Assembly: GCA_016906335.1 (NCBI GenBank)
Contig: JADEYG010000002.1
Coordinates: forward strand, 879,001 to 943,000
Direction of reading: 5' to 3'
DNA: 64,000 bases
From: Novakomyces olei
Lineage: Eukaryota; Ascomycota; Novakomycetes; Novakomycetales; Novakomycetaceae
The position numbers were made by a program, and so were the translations under genes. The notes beneath the pieces are model-generated. The model was not told the DNA's origin and did not search any database. It worked only from the letters and a program-made list of their open reading frames with translations. Positions 46,326-58,100 of the stretch are shown here, in pieces (positions within the stretch are counted from its first letter, which is position 1; every line of letters begins with the position of its first letter).

Positions 46326-48807
46326 TTATGCCTTCAAATATAGAGAAGATAGAGCTCGTGAAAACTTTGCCGACAATGCGAGGAAAACATCGTTGGCTGT
46401 TGTAAAGCGCTGGCCAATCCGGCCGGCCAGTGGAGATTTGTTGAATTTGGACTGAATTGTATCAAAATCTGTGGGAGGATCCCGCCGTAAATCTTCCAAG
46501 ACTGCCATACTGTCGACGAGGTCGGTTTGTGCAATAGCCGGCTTGCTCTCTGTAAAGTCAGAAATAAAAAATTCTTTAATTAACATCGATCGATATGAGT
46601 ATTAAACATTCTTTCAAACGACAAAAATTTTATAGTCACAAACAACTTGAGCCATTGACAACAATAAAAATAATAAAATTACCGTCCAAAATTGAATAAA
46701 GCTCGAAAAACAATGCGACAAGCACGTCCTTTGGGACATAATCGCATCGAATCAAGGAGCACAAGCAAGTGCACGCGCGACGAGTCCGGCCGGCGGACAC
46801 TTCAGTCATGTATTCCCCGACTGTGGCAAATGGAGCGATGAGCGATGCAACCATAGCACGCATATTTAACGGCGAAGACAAAAAAGATTTAAAATCCGGA
46901 TCGTCGAGTCCGATACAGGAAGATTGATATATACTCCCCTCCACAAGGAACCAGGTCAAGCGATCAAGCTGGGTAGCATTATCGGCATAATCGTAATAAC
47001 TTATCGCCTGCTTAAACTGTCCCGTATTTTCTTGCTTTTTGGCCCAAGCGTTCGCAATAACTTTAGCCTGCCGGGGTAATTCAAGATCCTCACAAATCTT
47101 TAAAAGCCCATCAACCCTGTCCTTATCCGGGAGAGAAACGTGATCGATACACAGTTCAATACGATCGTACCCCGGATCACCAGCAGCAACCCAGTAAACA
47201 ATAGCAGCGTCCCAAAGCTCGTCAACTGCAATGCACTGGGCACCGAGATCCAGAAGAAAAAATTGCCGGACAGAACATCCGTACTCGGGCGGAGCATAGT
47301 CCTCCAGCAAAGATTGGCAAAAGAAAAAGTTTGCCAACAGTGCTACAAAGTAAGCGTCCCAGTTCATCACGATTTCAAGCGTTTGAATAACATCGGCATT
47401 GATTACCGCAGCACAGGCCAGTTCCAGTGGTGAGGTTTCGTCTACGGGAAAGCCATCTTCGTCGTGCTGAACCTGCTCGAATAAAATGGCGAGGGACATT
47501 TGATCAGTGACGACTAGAGGATCGCGTAACGCGGCAATTGCAGCCAGGCACTCTTGCCAGGTAGAACTGACCTTGACGATAGTATCACGGTCTCCATTCA
47601 AGATCTGGACAAGAGCTTTGAGGCCCGAACCGTAATCGGCATTATTAAAATCATCAACGAGTGCATTTTGCAGACGACTGACACGTGATCGCCATTGTTT
47701 TAATCGTAGCGGGTAATCTCCACGCAAGTTTGAGTCCTGGACGCTTGGAGCAGCGCTCAGCACGTCAGTAATTGCAGTGATAGAACCATTCTGCGGCAGT
47801 CCACCGTGCTGAAGGCAATGAGCCGCCTGTGGGAAAAGGCCACGTAGCACTAGTCTCATTACATAATCCCAGTACTGTGGGTGCTCATAGGGGATGCGGA
47901 TACTCATAATCTCGATTCCGTCTTCCGGGGCTGGTTGTGGGTCAAACGTATTGACCCAAATTAAGAGAGATTGAGCGAGTAAAGAGTTGCTATCTCGAAA
48001 ATATATGCATCGAGCCAGACTGAAAATACTGAATGCTTGTTGTGCTCCGTCAAACGCTGATTGATCGGTTTCTGTTGCTTGTCCGTGGAAAGCGTTTATT
48101 TCGGAAAGGCATTGACGGTAGATGTCATCTGCTAATAACGGCAGCCGCCAGGATGTCTCTTCATCGTAAAGAAACTGTCTCACTTCGTCGTTTAAGTCTC
48201 TGAAGCGTGCAAGCGTACTTTTTATTAACTTTGCATTAGTTAGTTTATTATCAAGTTGAGCAAGCCGGTGTTTACTTGCAGCCTTCGGAAAAGAAAAGCG
48301 AAAAACACAATAAAGAAAAAGGTTTGCACACAATGTAGACTGGCCAGCTCGTTGGTTTGTTTGTACACTCAAAATTGACTGGACAAAAGTTAAATAGCGC
48401 TTTAAATTCACAGAAAACAAAAACCAAACCACGTTACAACGATCCACCCGATTTCAATTTCGAATATTGAATTATCTACTTACACGAATATCGATCTCGT
48501 TTATCTTATTAACTTGTACTTCATACAAGTTGGTCTCAACATCGCCGTGAAAGGGAGCACTTTTAACCTAAAATTAGCTTTAAATTAAAAACAAGCTTAC
48601 CAATTGCATCTTTTCTATGCGTAGAGAGCCACTCGTAAGCGCAGCAATGCCTCCTGTTCCCCATTGGTTTGGCTTAAAAAGAAGAGTTCGTCCTTCCCTA
48701 TGCCAGTTTCCCAGTTGGCCTGCTTCTATTGGACCGTTGACGATATTGATAGGCTTGACTACCGCTTCAGCGGTGCCATTATCAGTCTCATCTTCCGAGT
48801 CAAACAT
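46326..48807 (-). CDS. NUP85: nucleoporin Nup85
   Basis: Scaffold subunit of the Y-shaped Nup84 complex of the nuclear pore. Four exons (complement 48601-48807, 48484-48567, 46683-48378, 46326-46549) give 736 aa (yeast Nup85 744). The N-terminus forms the beta-rich start that completes Seh1 (LGNWHREGRTLLFKPNQ), followed by a long alpha-solenoid. The family core is IRIPYEHPQYWDYVMRLVLRGLFPQAAHCL near residue 260, matching the Nup85 family blocks. Intron 1 is 33 nt (GTAAGC to GCTAATTTTAG). The last intron (133 nt) separates the C-terminal 75 residues. Family assignment is by the central block and length; the rest diverges fast, as is usual for this protein. Confidence 0.85.
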
Positions 48808-49012
48808 GCTACGCTACGCAACACATTCGGTGAGCGCGCGTCAGGGTTTGAGTCCGCTACAAATGCAATGACAAATTAAAACAATAATATTAAGAACAAT
48901 CACAATAATAACATTACACACAGCACTAATAACAAAGCCTTTATTTATTTTTTATCTTATTTTTATTTTTATTTTTATTTTTACTTTTACTTTTATTTCT
49001 AGTTCCAGTTCT

Positions 49013-49046
<34 letters not shown>

Positions 49047-49630
49047 CTTTTTATTTCTTATTATTATTATTATTTTTTTATTTTTATATTCAACAATTTC
49101 TTATTTCCATTGGTACCTCCGTCATACTTGGAACATTATCCACTACCACTTTGCCACAATGGTATTATTTAAATAATTTAGGAAATATAGGTTGGAAATT
49201 GTTCTTATGGTAGAATGATTGAATTAGAAACTCACAAAAGCTTTAGCTAAATCCCCCAAGGATCTGGGAGTTCGCTTGGGCTGTTTATAATTATGTGTTA
49301 CAAATGTCTTTAAACTAAAGTCAAGAACTGACACGCGCGATAGATGTATCTGAATTAGGAGAGTGAAGTATGAATCCCAAGCTACAAGCGCAAAAATAAA
49401 TATGTATAAAGTGTGATATAGTGTGCCTTTTGTGGTATCGCTCACTAATACTAAAAGAAGACACAAGTCACCCAAAAGAGATTGTGAGCTCTAAAGATTA
49501 TAATGACGATGGAAAAGAAGGTGGAATAATTATGAATAATCAACGAACATAGACTATTTTGTTTATTATTCATCTGCCTCTGTCTTAGAATGAGAGCAGG
49601 GCTGAGTAAAGTCTAAAATTTGTGTGAGCC
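48808..49630. other. divergent promoter between NUP85 and RIB5
   Basis: 823 bp, very T-rich at 48940-49090, including a run of 32 T at 49015-49046. No telomere-like motif and no supported gene. Confidence 0.5.
49015..49046. repeat. poly(T) tract of 32 nt
   Basis: Uninterrupted T run flanked by TTTTA/TTTTC-rich sequence; a poly(dA:dT) nucleosome-excluding element is plausible. Length should be treated with care, since sequencing often misjudges such runs. Confidence 0.9.
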
Positions 49631-50339
49631 ATGTTTACGGGCTTGATTGAGGAAGTTGGTGGTAAGTTTATTATTGTATTTTCAGCTGACGGGGCTAGTC
49701 GTGCAGGCCGTGGAGCCTGATGACCGGAGCGATTCTAAGGGCGAACCAGGATTTTCGCTTTCTGTCGGCCAGTGCCCCACAATCGTTAGCGATCTGCATC
49801 TGGGCGACTCGATTGCGGTGAACGGTGTCTGTCTGACAGCCGTACAATTCAGCAAGGATGCGAGTGCTGTAAAGTTTGGTGTGAGCCCAGAAACTCTCCG
49901 CAGGTCAAATTTGGGCTCGCTTTGTTCTGGTAGTAAAGTAAATCTGGAGCGCGCCCTCCGTGCGGACGCCCGACTGGGAGGCCACATGGTCCAAGGGCAC
50001 GTGGATACAGTGGCAACCATAGATCGCATCGAAGCTGATGGGAATGCGATAGCGTATACTTTTTCCGTGTATGACGGTGCCAGCGAGATACTAAAGTACG
50101 TTGTTGAAAAGGGTTATATTGCACTAGACGGCACATCCCTGACAGTTACAGCTGTGGGAGAGTCACAGTTTTCTATTATGATGGTGGCCTATACACAGGA
50201 CAAGGTTATAATGCCGTCAAAAACAGTGGGCGATACGGTGAACGTGGAAGTGGACCAGGTTGGAAAGTATTGCGAGCGCTTGCTTGCTGGCCACCTTGCT
50301 TCTATCACGGCTGCCCAGGCTATCGGATGCAGGGATTAG
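49631..50339 (+). CDS. RIB5: riboflavin synthase alpha chain (Rib5)
   Basis: Converts two molecules of 6,7-dimethyl-8-ribityllumazine to riboflavin, the last step of the pathway. Exons 49631-49661 and 49699-50339 give 223 aa (typical 200-240). The 31-nt first exon gives MFTGLIEEVG, the universal start of the family and part of the active site. The 37-nt intron ends GCTGACGGGGCTAG; the nearer CAG acceptor would break the frame. Two tandem lumazine-binding beta-barrels follow: LGDSIAVNGVCLTA and GGHMVQGHVDTVATI in the first, then YIALDGTSLTVTAV and GDTVNVEVDQVGKYCERLL in the second. Both conserved Gly-His/Gly-Thr positions are present, so the enzyme looks complete. Confidence 0.94.
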
Positions 50340-50905
50340 GTTTCCTGTCCTACAGTATAGCGGAAGATTGGCGGTGGATCAAGGATGCAACTTTTGTGGA
50401 GTCGGACTGCTTCTTTAATGCCCAAACGTCGGTTTGTCAGGCAAAACGTTGTATGGCAAGCAAAATGTTTCAATATGTTTATAACAAGAATGTACTATTT
50501 TCGTTACAGCATAATACCATGTCAATAGGGTTAGTTAGGGTTAATTATTGGACTAGAATAATCTAAACTTGCCAGAGTACCTTTGGCGTCCTTTAACAAA
50601 CAAAACTATGCAGCTTTACAGAGTGTACAAAGCGCACAGAGTATCTTGGCACCTTATGTCAGCACATTATATTGGCACTATCACGAGCATTGGTCCCTCC
50701 CTCGTAAAGTAGGTGTAGGAAATTGGCGCTCAACGCCATTTATTGCTTGTGAGAAAAGGAAAAGGCATATTTTTATCGTATATTACTTAGAAGCTACTTG
50801 CCGCTATCATGCCTTAACTGCTCGTATATATCGTCATATTATTTAACAGTGGCCATTGGCCGCGATAAGCAAAAAGCGGGCGGAAAGGCGTCTCACTTTT
50901 GAGCT
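50340..50905. other. spacer between RIB5 and CPS1
   Basis: 566 bp on a same-strand junction. Contains a telomere-like motif at 50526-50543; no gene seen. Confidence 0.5.
50526..50543. promoter_or_regulatory. telomere-like motif between RIB5 and CPS1
   Basis: TAGGGTTAGTTAGGGTTA, 10-bp spaced form, about 365 bp before the CPS1 start and 187 bp after the RIB5 stop. Confidence 0.6.
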
Positions 50906-52917
50906 ATGGATACCGAAAAGTGTTTGGGCGCCAATGCGGTAGTACAGACGTCGCGCCGACTGCCAAATTCGCGTAGCACGTTAATTGCAGTAATTGCTAT
51001 ATTGTTGACAGTTTTTACTTTTATTTCAAGACAATGTCACCCACAGGAAGTAGAGAGCCGTGCTCTTTGTCAACAAGCGCCTGCAATTGCGCCTCCTCCA
51101 GATCAGGCGTTGGACGAGACAAGGGATTATATAGCTTCAGAGGAATACCAGAATATATCAGCAAACTTTTTGGCGGAAGCTGTACGCTTACCCACAGTGT
51201 AAAGATGACTTTTCAGCTGTTTGCGTTACTAATAGCCAAGTGCCTATGACGATTTGGGACCTGTGGGCAAGGATCCACGATGGGACATATTTTACAAATT
51301 TTCGGATTTCTTGCACGCAAGCTTTCCCGTGCTGTAAGTTTTTATTGGAAATGTACCAATCTAATGAAGGCAAGCCACAGCAATCTGCACTTGGAAAAGG
51401 TCAATACCCACGGGTTATTGTACACGTGGAAAGGCTCGAATGATTCTTTGGCGCCTGTCATTTTCATGGTAGGACAGTGTCTGCTTACTCTGAATTTTTA
51501 GATTTCCAATGTTGACTACCGAATCCTCATTTTCCGACTTATCATCGGATTCTTTAGTCGTCTTGATTGTTCATTCTTTTTTCCCCTGCATGCCGGCTAT
51601 ATACTCGCCTCAGCTGCGCCCTTTCGAACGATACTCTCTAATAACTAGGCTCATCAGGATGTTGTGCCCGTGCCTAAAGAAACATTGGACAAATGGAAGC
51701 ATGCACCATTCTCCGGTGACATTGATGGCACTTTAATATGGGGCCGCGGCGCAAGCGATACGAAAAACACACTGATTGCTATTTTCGAAGCGATAGAAGC
51801 TCTACTAAAGGCTGGATTTGCGCCACAACGCACGTTTATTCTGGCCTTCGGGTTTGATGAGGAGAATGTGGCTGGGAGCCAAGGGTCTTATCCCATTGCG
51901 TCCCGAATTGAACAACTTTATGGGGCTGACTCGGTTGCGCTTTTGCTGGATGAGGGTTCTTCTTTTGACGAACTATATGGTCAAGTGTTTGCGCTTCCGG
52001 CTACTGCAGAAAAGGGCCATATCAACGTACACAGCACACTAAACACGCCCGGTGGCCATTCAAGCATACCTCCTGACCATACTGGTATTGGTATAATTGC
52101 GGGTAAGGATGCTTTTAGCATTATTATGGATTTGTACTAACTATTTACTATTTTCTTTATCCAAGATTTTGTACATTTACTCGAGTCAAGTCCGTACAAG
52201 ACCAAATTGATAGAGGAGAATCCTTTGTATTCTACGGCTCAGTGTATTGCAGCGAAATCACCAGATGCACCCAATGAATTGCTCAAGTTGGTGCGTCGTA
52301 ATGACAAAAAGTCTCTTGCCAAATTTTTCGCCAGTGAATCTCTTGCTAACAAATATTTTCTCACAACTTCTGCTGCTATTGATCTGATACAGGGAGGTGT
52401 AAAAATAAATGCGCTTCCAGAGCAAGTCAGTATTTCTTCAAATCATCGGGTAGCGTTGCACGAGACGCTGCAGGTGGTGCGGGACAAATATATTAGTGCT
52501 GCGCTTATTCTGGCGAAGAATTATAATTTGAGTGTCAATGCCTTTGGGGAGCAAATTGCTCTAGCTGATCCTCAGCGCACGCTGACTATCAAATCAGGAG
52601 GGGAAATTGAAGTGGCCCCAATAACTCCTACTACTCGAGGCGTGGCGGCGTGGGATCTTTTAAGTGGGACTATTCGTCACGTTTTCCCCGAGGCACTTGT
52701 CTCGCCGTACTTGACTACGGGAAACACTGACACCAAAGCTTATCATAACCTTACTCGAAACATCTATCGCTTTGGCCCTACTGGATACGTGCCCCTTACA
52801 GACGGACCGACTGGAGTGCACACCATCAACGAGCGTGTGCCAATTACGTCACACACGAACGCGGTCTTGTTCTATTACCAGTTTGTGAGGAACATTGATG
52901 CCAGCAGTGATATTTGA
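50906..52917 (+). CDS. CPS1: vacuolar carboxypeptidase S-type M20 metallopeptidase
   Basis: Zinc peptidase of the M20 family that removes C-terminal residues from small peptides in the vacuole. Five exons (50906-51198, 51241-51333, 51375-51468, 51649-52102, 52166-52917) give 561 aa (yeast Cps1 576). A signal-anchor helix lies near residues 27-44 (LIAVIAILLTVFTFI), as expected for a type II protein delivered through endosomes. Metal and catalytic motifs are present: AHQDVVPVP, WGRGASDTKNT, FGFDEEN and GVHTINER near the C-terminus. Also conserved are YDDLGPVGKDPRWDIFYKF and TPGGHSSIPPDHTGIG. The usual Gly before HQD is Ala here. Splice choices at exon 1/2 and 2/3 were fixed by homology and phase. 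Confidence 0.9.
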
Positions 52918-53312
52918 TTGGTTGTTGTAGTTTCATATGAAATTTAGAAGATGATTAGACGTAAACTGTCGAGAAGAGGGAGTGGTAATCAATAATAGTT
53001 ACTAAACATGATACTTCATTTAAGGGTTTGTTAGGGTTTTTCGTCGACCTTTATTAGCTGTAGTTTATAACCCTAACTAACCCCAATCCTGTTGGGAGAT
53101 GCTGTATATCCTGTACATTAGCAACATGGCGATGGATACACAATAAGTATCGAATTGGTCGTAATTTGATATCGCTCCATACAGCATACTAAAATAAATA
53201 TATGTTAGAGGACATCTATCAACTATCTTGAATCCTGGATAACGATAATGCGTACGTTTTACGAGGGGAAAGGCATTCTGTGATCGGACTCAGCCGTAGA
53301 TAAGCTGCGGAA
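52918..53312. other. spacer between CPS1 and TFB2
   Basis: 395 bp with two telomere-like motifs (53021-53040, 53067-53084) in opposite orientation; no gene seen. Confidence 0.5.
53021..53084. promoter_or_regulatory. pair of opposed telomere-like motifs upstream of TFB2
   Basis: AAGGGTTTGTTAGGGTTTT on the plus strand, then 26 bp later ATAACCCTAACTAACCCC, the same 10-bp spaced motif on the other strand. They lie 230-290 bp before the TFB2 ATG. Confidence 0.65.
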
Positions 53313-55014
53313 ATGTCTGCATCTAGGACAATTGTAAACTGACCTTTAATCGTACACTTCAAAAGGTTAACCGTTGTTTCAGGATGACTATCTCGATGAG
53401 CTGCCGTCGATAACACACAATCGCCTTTTCCAGAAACCAGCATCATGTCTCGCAGTTTTCCGGCTCCTTACCCCACTGGCAAAGCAGTTAGTCATGTCGC
53501 TTTTATATCTAGAGTCGTCTTTGACGCTTGAAGATTTCGACGCATGGATTCCGAAGAGCAAGCATCTGCTTGCGGACTCGTTAGAGCGATTGAATAGTTT
53601 AGACATTTTCCAGATGCAAAAAGCACGGGTCGTACTGAATAGCAATTTTAAGCAGCATTTGAAGGAGGCTCTCACAGGAAGGTAGGATCCCTGCTCTTTG
53701 ATTCGATTCTCTTTTACTTATTCAATATCTAGTGGTGATGAAGGCTCGTTTGGCAAAGTCTATGACGTACAGGAAAGTAGCCGTGTAGCTCAGGATACCC
53801 TTGAAACGTACGCTGCACAACAATGGGAGAGTATTCTTCAATTTATGGTTGGAACTGGAGTATCAATATTGCCAAGTCAAACCGTCCTGTCACTTTTAGA
53901 GCATAGTGGATTGCTCGTTGATCGGTATGCTAGTTTGTTGTACAAGTTTTATCGCTCAAATGTCTACCAGCTGAATGTGTTTAGAATATTCTAACGAATA
54001 GGTCTGATGGACTCTCGATTACGAATCAAGGATTTCAGTTCTTGCTTCAAGATATAAATTCACAGATATGGACTATATTGTTATTTTATTTAAATCAAGC
54101 CGAAGATTCGGGAATGGATCCGGTAGAAATTCTTCATTGCCTTTTCATGCTTGGATCATTAGAGTTTGGAAAACCGTATGAGACTCGAGGAATGTCAAAA
54201 ACGCAGCTTCAGCTCCTGAAGGATATGAAGGAGTTTGGTATTTTGTATCAACCTGCTCGAGAGACAAGGTTCTTCTATCCCACAAAGCTGGCCACAAACT
54301 TGACTGCAGAGTCAGGTGCAATACACAGGAGATTTGTCCATGGTCATTTGGGTCTGCTCAAAAGCGAATCTGGATCAGATCAAAGTTTTATCATTTTAGA
54401 GACAAATTACAGGCTTTATGCCTACACAGGTAACATCTACGCCGTACTTTGCCTTCTTGCTAACGCATGAGAAAGATTCCATACTGCAGACATCGATTAT
54501 AGGTCTTTTTGCTCATCTCAAAACCCGGTTTCCCAATATGATCTCTGGTGTTCTTAGCCGTGAGAGCATTAGAAGCGCATTGGGCCGGGGAATTACGGCA
54601 GACCAAATAATTGCGTACTTGACAGTACATGCCCACCAGCAAATGAAAAAAAATGTACAGATTTTTTATAGTTTTTTTGTTTCTTTTGGTGCTTCGATAT
54701 TAATTTTATTTTTTATACATTTTTTTTACTTTATATTAAGAGTACAAAGAGTGGCTAATATCTTTTAGAACCCGGTGCTGCCTTCAACTGTTGTAGATCA
54801 AATTCGACTTTGGGAGTTGGAAAAGAACAGATTACAGGCTGCCGAGGGATTTTTACTGCGGGATTTTGGCTCTACTGAAGAGTATGACGGCGTAGCAACA
54901 TACGCAGAAGATATTGGAGTATTGGTTTGGTCTAGCAAAAAGAAGCTTTTTTTGTTTATACATGCGCATGGCATTCACTCTGTATCAGAGTTCATGAAAC
55001 GGCGGAAAAGATAA
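53313..55014 (+). CDS. TFB2: TFIIH subunit Tfb2 (p52)
   Basis: Core TFIIH subunit that anchors and stimulates the Ssl2/XPB translocase in transcription initiation and nucleotide excision repair. Six exons (53313-53333, 53383-53681, 53733-53924, 54002-54429, 54476-54654, 54769-55014) give 454 aa. The first coding exon has only seven codons (MSASRTI) and is placed by phase. Conserved blocks are [94 protein letters not shown] and [20 protein letters not shown]. All match yeast Tfb2 in order. It converges with Aquarius, only 100 bp apart at the stops. Confidence 0.93.
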
Positions 55015-55114
55015 CTGTATGCGATATAGATTAATTGTGTTATTTGTCCTGGCTTGACGGTATTGTTTTTTTATTAATATAATCAAATGATATGGTTTGG
55101 CTCTAGCGGCTTGG

Positions 55115-58100
55115 CTATTGTGCACCTTGCTGGAGGCCTTGCTTTTTCTTTGTCATTTCGTAAACATATTGCGATAAATGCTGTACATTCACCATTGATG
55201 TCCCTTGTACTGATTCGTTTACCTTTCGTCTTGAGGGAAACATTTCGCCTGTGACGAGCTCGAGAGTTTTTTCTGGAGCACTGGGCTCTAAGCGCTTAAG
55301 CAGTTGGGAATAGCCGGGATGATTTTCAAACAATGATCTTCGTAATAAGCAGTATAGTCCGCGTCTTGCTAACGACATGGCCCCCGTTGCGAATGAAGAG
55401 TCCGACAAGATGCCGAGAGATTTGGTGCGAGTCATAGAAACGATAATGTCTTAAAAATAAGTCAGTATACTCGCCTGGATCAACAAAATCAATAGCAAAC
55501 AAAGTATCAAACAAAAATCAAATCAAATCATAAAAAATGAATTAAAATATAAATTGAACACAATCGTCCGTGAAACCTTCTTTATTTGACTTACAATCAT
55601 TCGGGCGCAGAACTGAATCAAACGTCGAGATCACAATCGGCGATCCGATAAACGATACTCTTGAGCATCGAGTATTCGCAATGTCGCGAATAAGAGCCAC
55701 CTGTGAAGCGAATGGGGCCAGAATGGTGATTCGCTCACGGGGATAACCCAATAGCCGCATGTATTGATAAAGCGCCACGCAATACTCGGCCTCGCCTAGA
55801 TTTTGGTAATAATTTGGTTGATTCTCAGTTTCTCCTTCGTTTTCAAAATCTTCCACAGCAATAAACTGAGTCGTGTATTTGAATCCTGCATTTGCATTGT
55901 TTCCGAGCCGGCTACTTTCTGCATATAATTCGGGACGAAGCAATTTGCAAATTTCGGGCCGTCTGTTGTATTCAACAACAAGCTCACGGCTGTGCCCTGC
56001 ATCAACTGCACGGGTAAAGAGATTGTTTGCAGAGACAAACTCTAGATCAATAGCCTGAAAGTTACACAGCTTTGGTCGGAATGACTTGGTCCCAAAGAGA
56101 ATCAGCTTGTCTAGCTCGCGTCCAAAGGCTTGAAGTATTGTACAAAGTTCCGCATCCAGAGTTGATGATGAATCCATCAAGACGATATTGTCTACGGCAA
56201 TTTCGAGACTATCGAGTTCGTTATACTACGCATTAGATTCTTAATTTGAATAAAAGAAAAGCTGGAAAAATTCGGGATATTAATAATTAGTTTGTTTATT
56301 GATGGGGGAAAAGCAAAAACAAAAAAAAGAGTTGAACAACTTACGTGAGACCGAATATTCTCCATTGAAATTAAAAGTACGTTGGCCGTAGCTTTCAAGT
56401 AATGCTTGATTTTTTCGTTCATTTGGCGCAAAAGCTCAAACGGCCGCAATGATTCCAACTCAGAAAACATTGTTCCCAGGATAGAGCGAGCCTCTGCTAG
56501 ACCGGCATTGTTTTTGATTTTCTGTTGAACAAACTTTACTACAAATTAGCAGTTGAGCATAATGATAAGAGATACCAATTTGATAATCGTTCTTGGACGC
56601 ATCAGTCTTATTGAACGCAGGCAAAATGTACGATTGATAAAAATACCCAGCCACTTCAATTGAGGCACCGTGATCACCAAGGATTCCCAAGTGTGAGGCT
56701 AACTGCTGTACGGTATTTAAAAGTTTTGCGCTGTGTACCTGCAAATGATATTAGTAATAAAACGTAGGAATGCACGCTTACCTGTAAAGCTCTCAGGCGA
56801 GCATCTATATTTAGCGGATTGTGCTCGTTGTAACTGTTATGGTATAATGCTGTGATTCGGAGTAGATCCACTGTGAAAAAAATTTAGTAATTTATCTGGA
56901 GGGCGATACTTACTTCTATTGTCCAAATTATTGGTAAATGCTTCAACGTCTCTATCCGTGGGGAAGACAACAAGAGAACGCGTCCGTGTTGATTGAAGAG
57001 TTAAGTTTGTCAGTAAACGAGCAGCCAGGAATGTCTTTCCTGTTCCTCCTTCTCCGCAAACAACAGAAAATTTGTTCTCTAGCACAAACTTCAAAGCCTT
57101 CAGCTGAGATGTGTTGAGAAAATGACCAATCTGATTTGAGGGTATGTCGCTTGAAATCATGAGTTTCTTTTCTTTATCTTCTACGACAAAGCCGCTATTC
57201 TCAGCGTCTACAGACTCAGGCACATTCTAGAAAATTCAATGTTAGCAAAAGCTTTGTACATATCAATGGCCATACATAATGTTCATAGACTTGCTTCAAC
57301 TGATTGAGATTGCGGAACTTTTCGTGCAATTGGTAAGACCTCGGGCTATCCGTTGTATCCCCATAATCACCGTATCCCAGTAATATTTCTTTCATATTTG
57401 TCGGAATGGCACATTTGGAAAAACTAACCTGCTCCAACAGCCTCTGCAGTATTATACTGTCCTGTGCGTTTTTAGAAGCCTTTACTACGATATTCATTTT
57501 AGAATATATATCAATGTCGTTTTCGACTAGTAGATTTTTATCCCTTGCATACTGTACGGGATCCAAGGATACACGCATCACCCGATTATTTCCAAGGCGA
57601 GACGGGTCAAACGTATCCGAAGACTCGTCAATTACTCGGTTTCTCGAATCCAATAGTTGATGCACTGTTCCAACTCTAAGCGCTTTGACACCAGCCTCGC
57701 TCGCAAAATTAGGCGATCCAACAGGGAAGGCTCCATGGTCCGGCTTCCATTTACCTTCCAACGTCATGATAAATACAAAGTCTCCCATTTTCAATTTATC
57801 CCACACATCTCTCATGGAGTCGCTCACACCGTTTAAATTGTACTTCAAATCTGCATAAACAAATTGGGGCCAAGTATCACCAACTTTTGGAAGCGCCGCC
57901 TCGATGTTCCTGCGTCTCGTCAACATCAAAAATTCTAGAACCAAAAAAATAAATAAAAACATAACAAAATATAAACAAGATTGAAGTGTTTATAAGACTA
58001 GAGTTGTATAGCTGACTAATGGCATATGACAAGCAATAAAATAGAGACAGGGTCTTTCCAAGATTGAATGCAAAAAAAAAACAGATTTATTTGTCATCTT

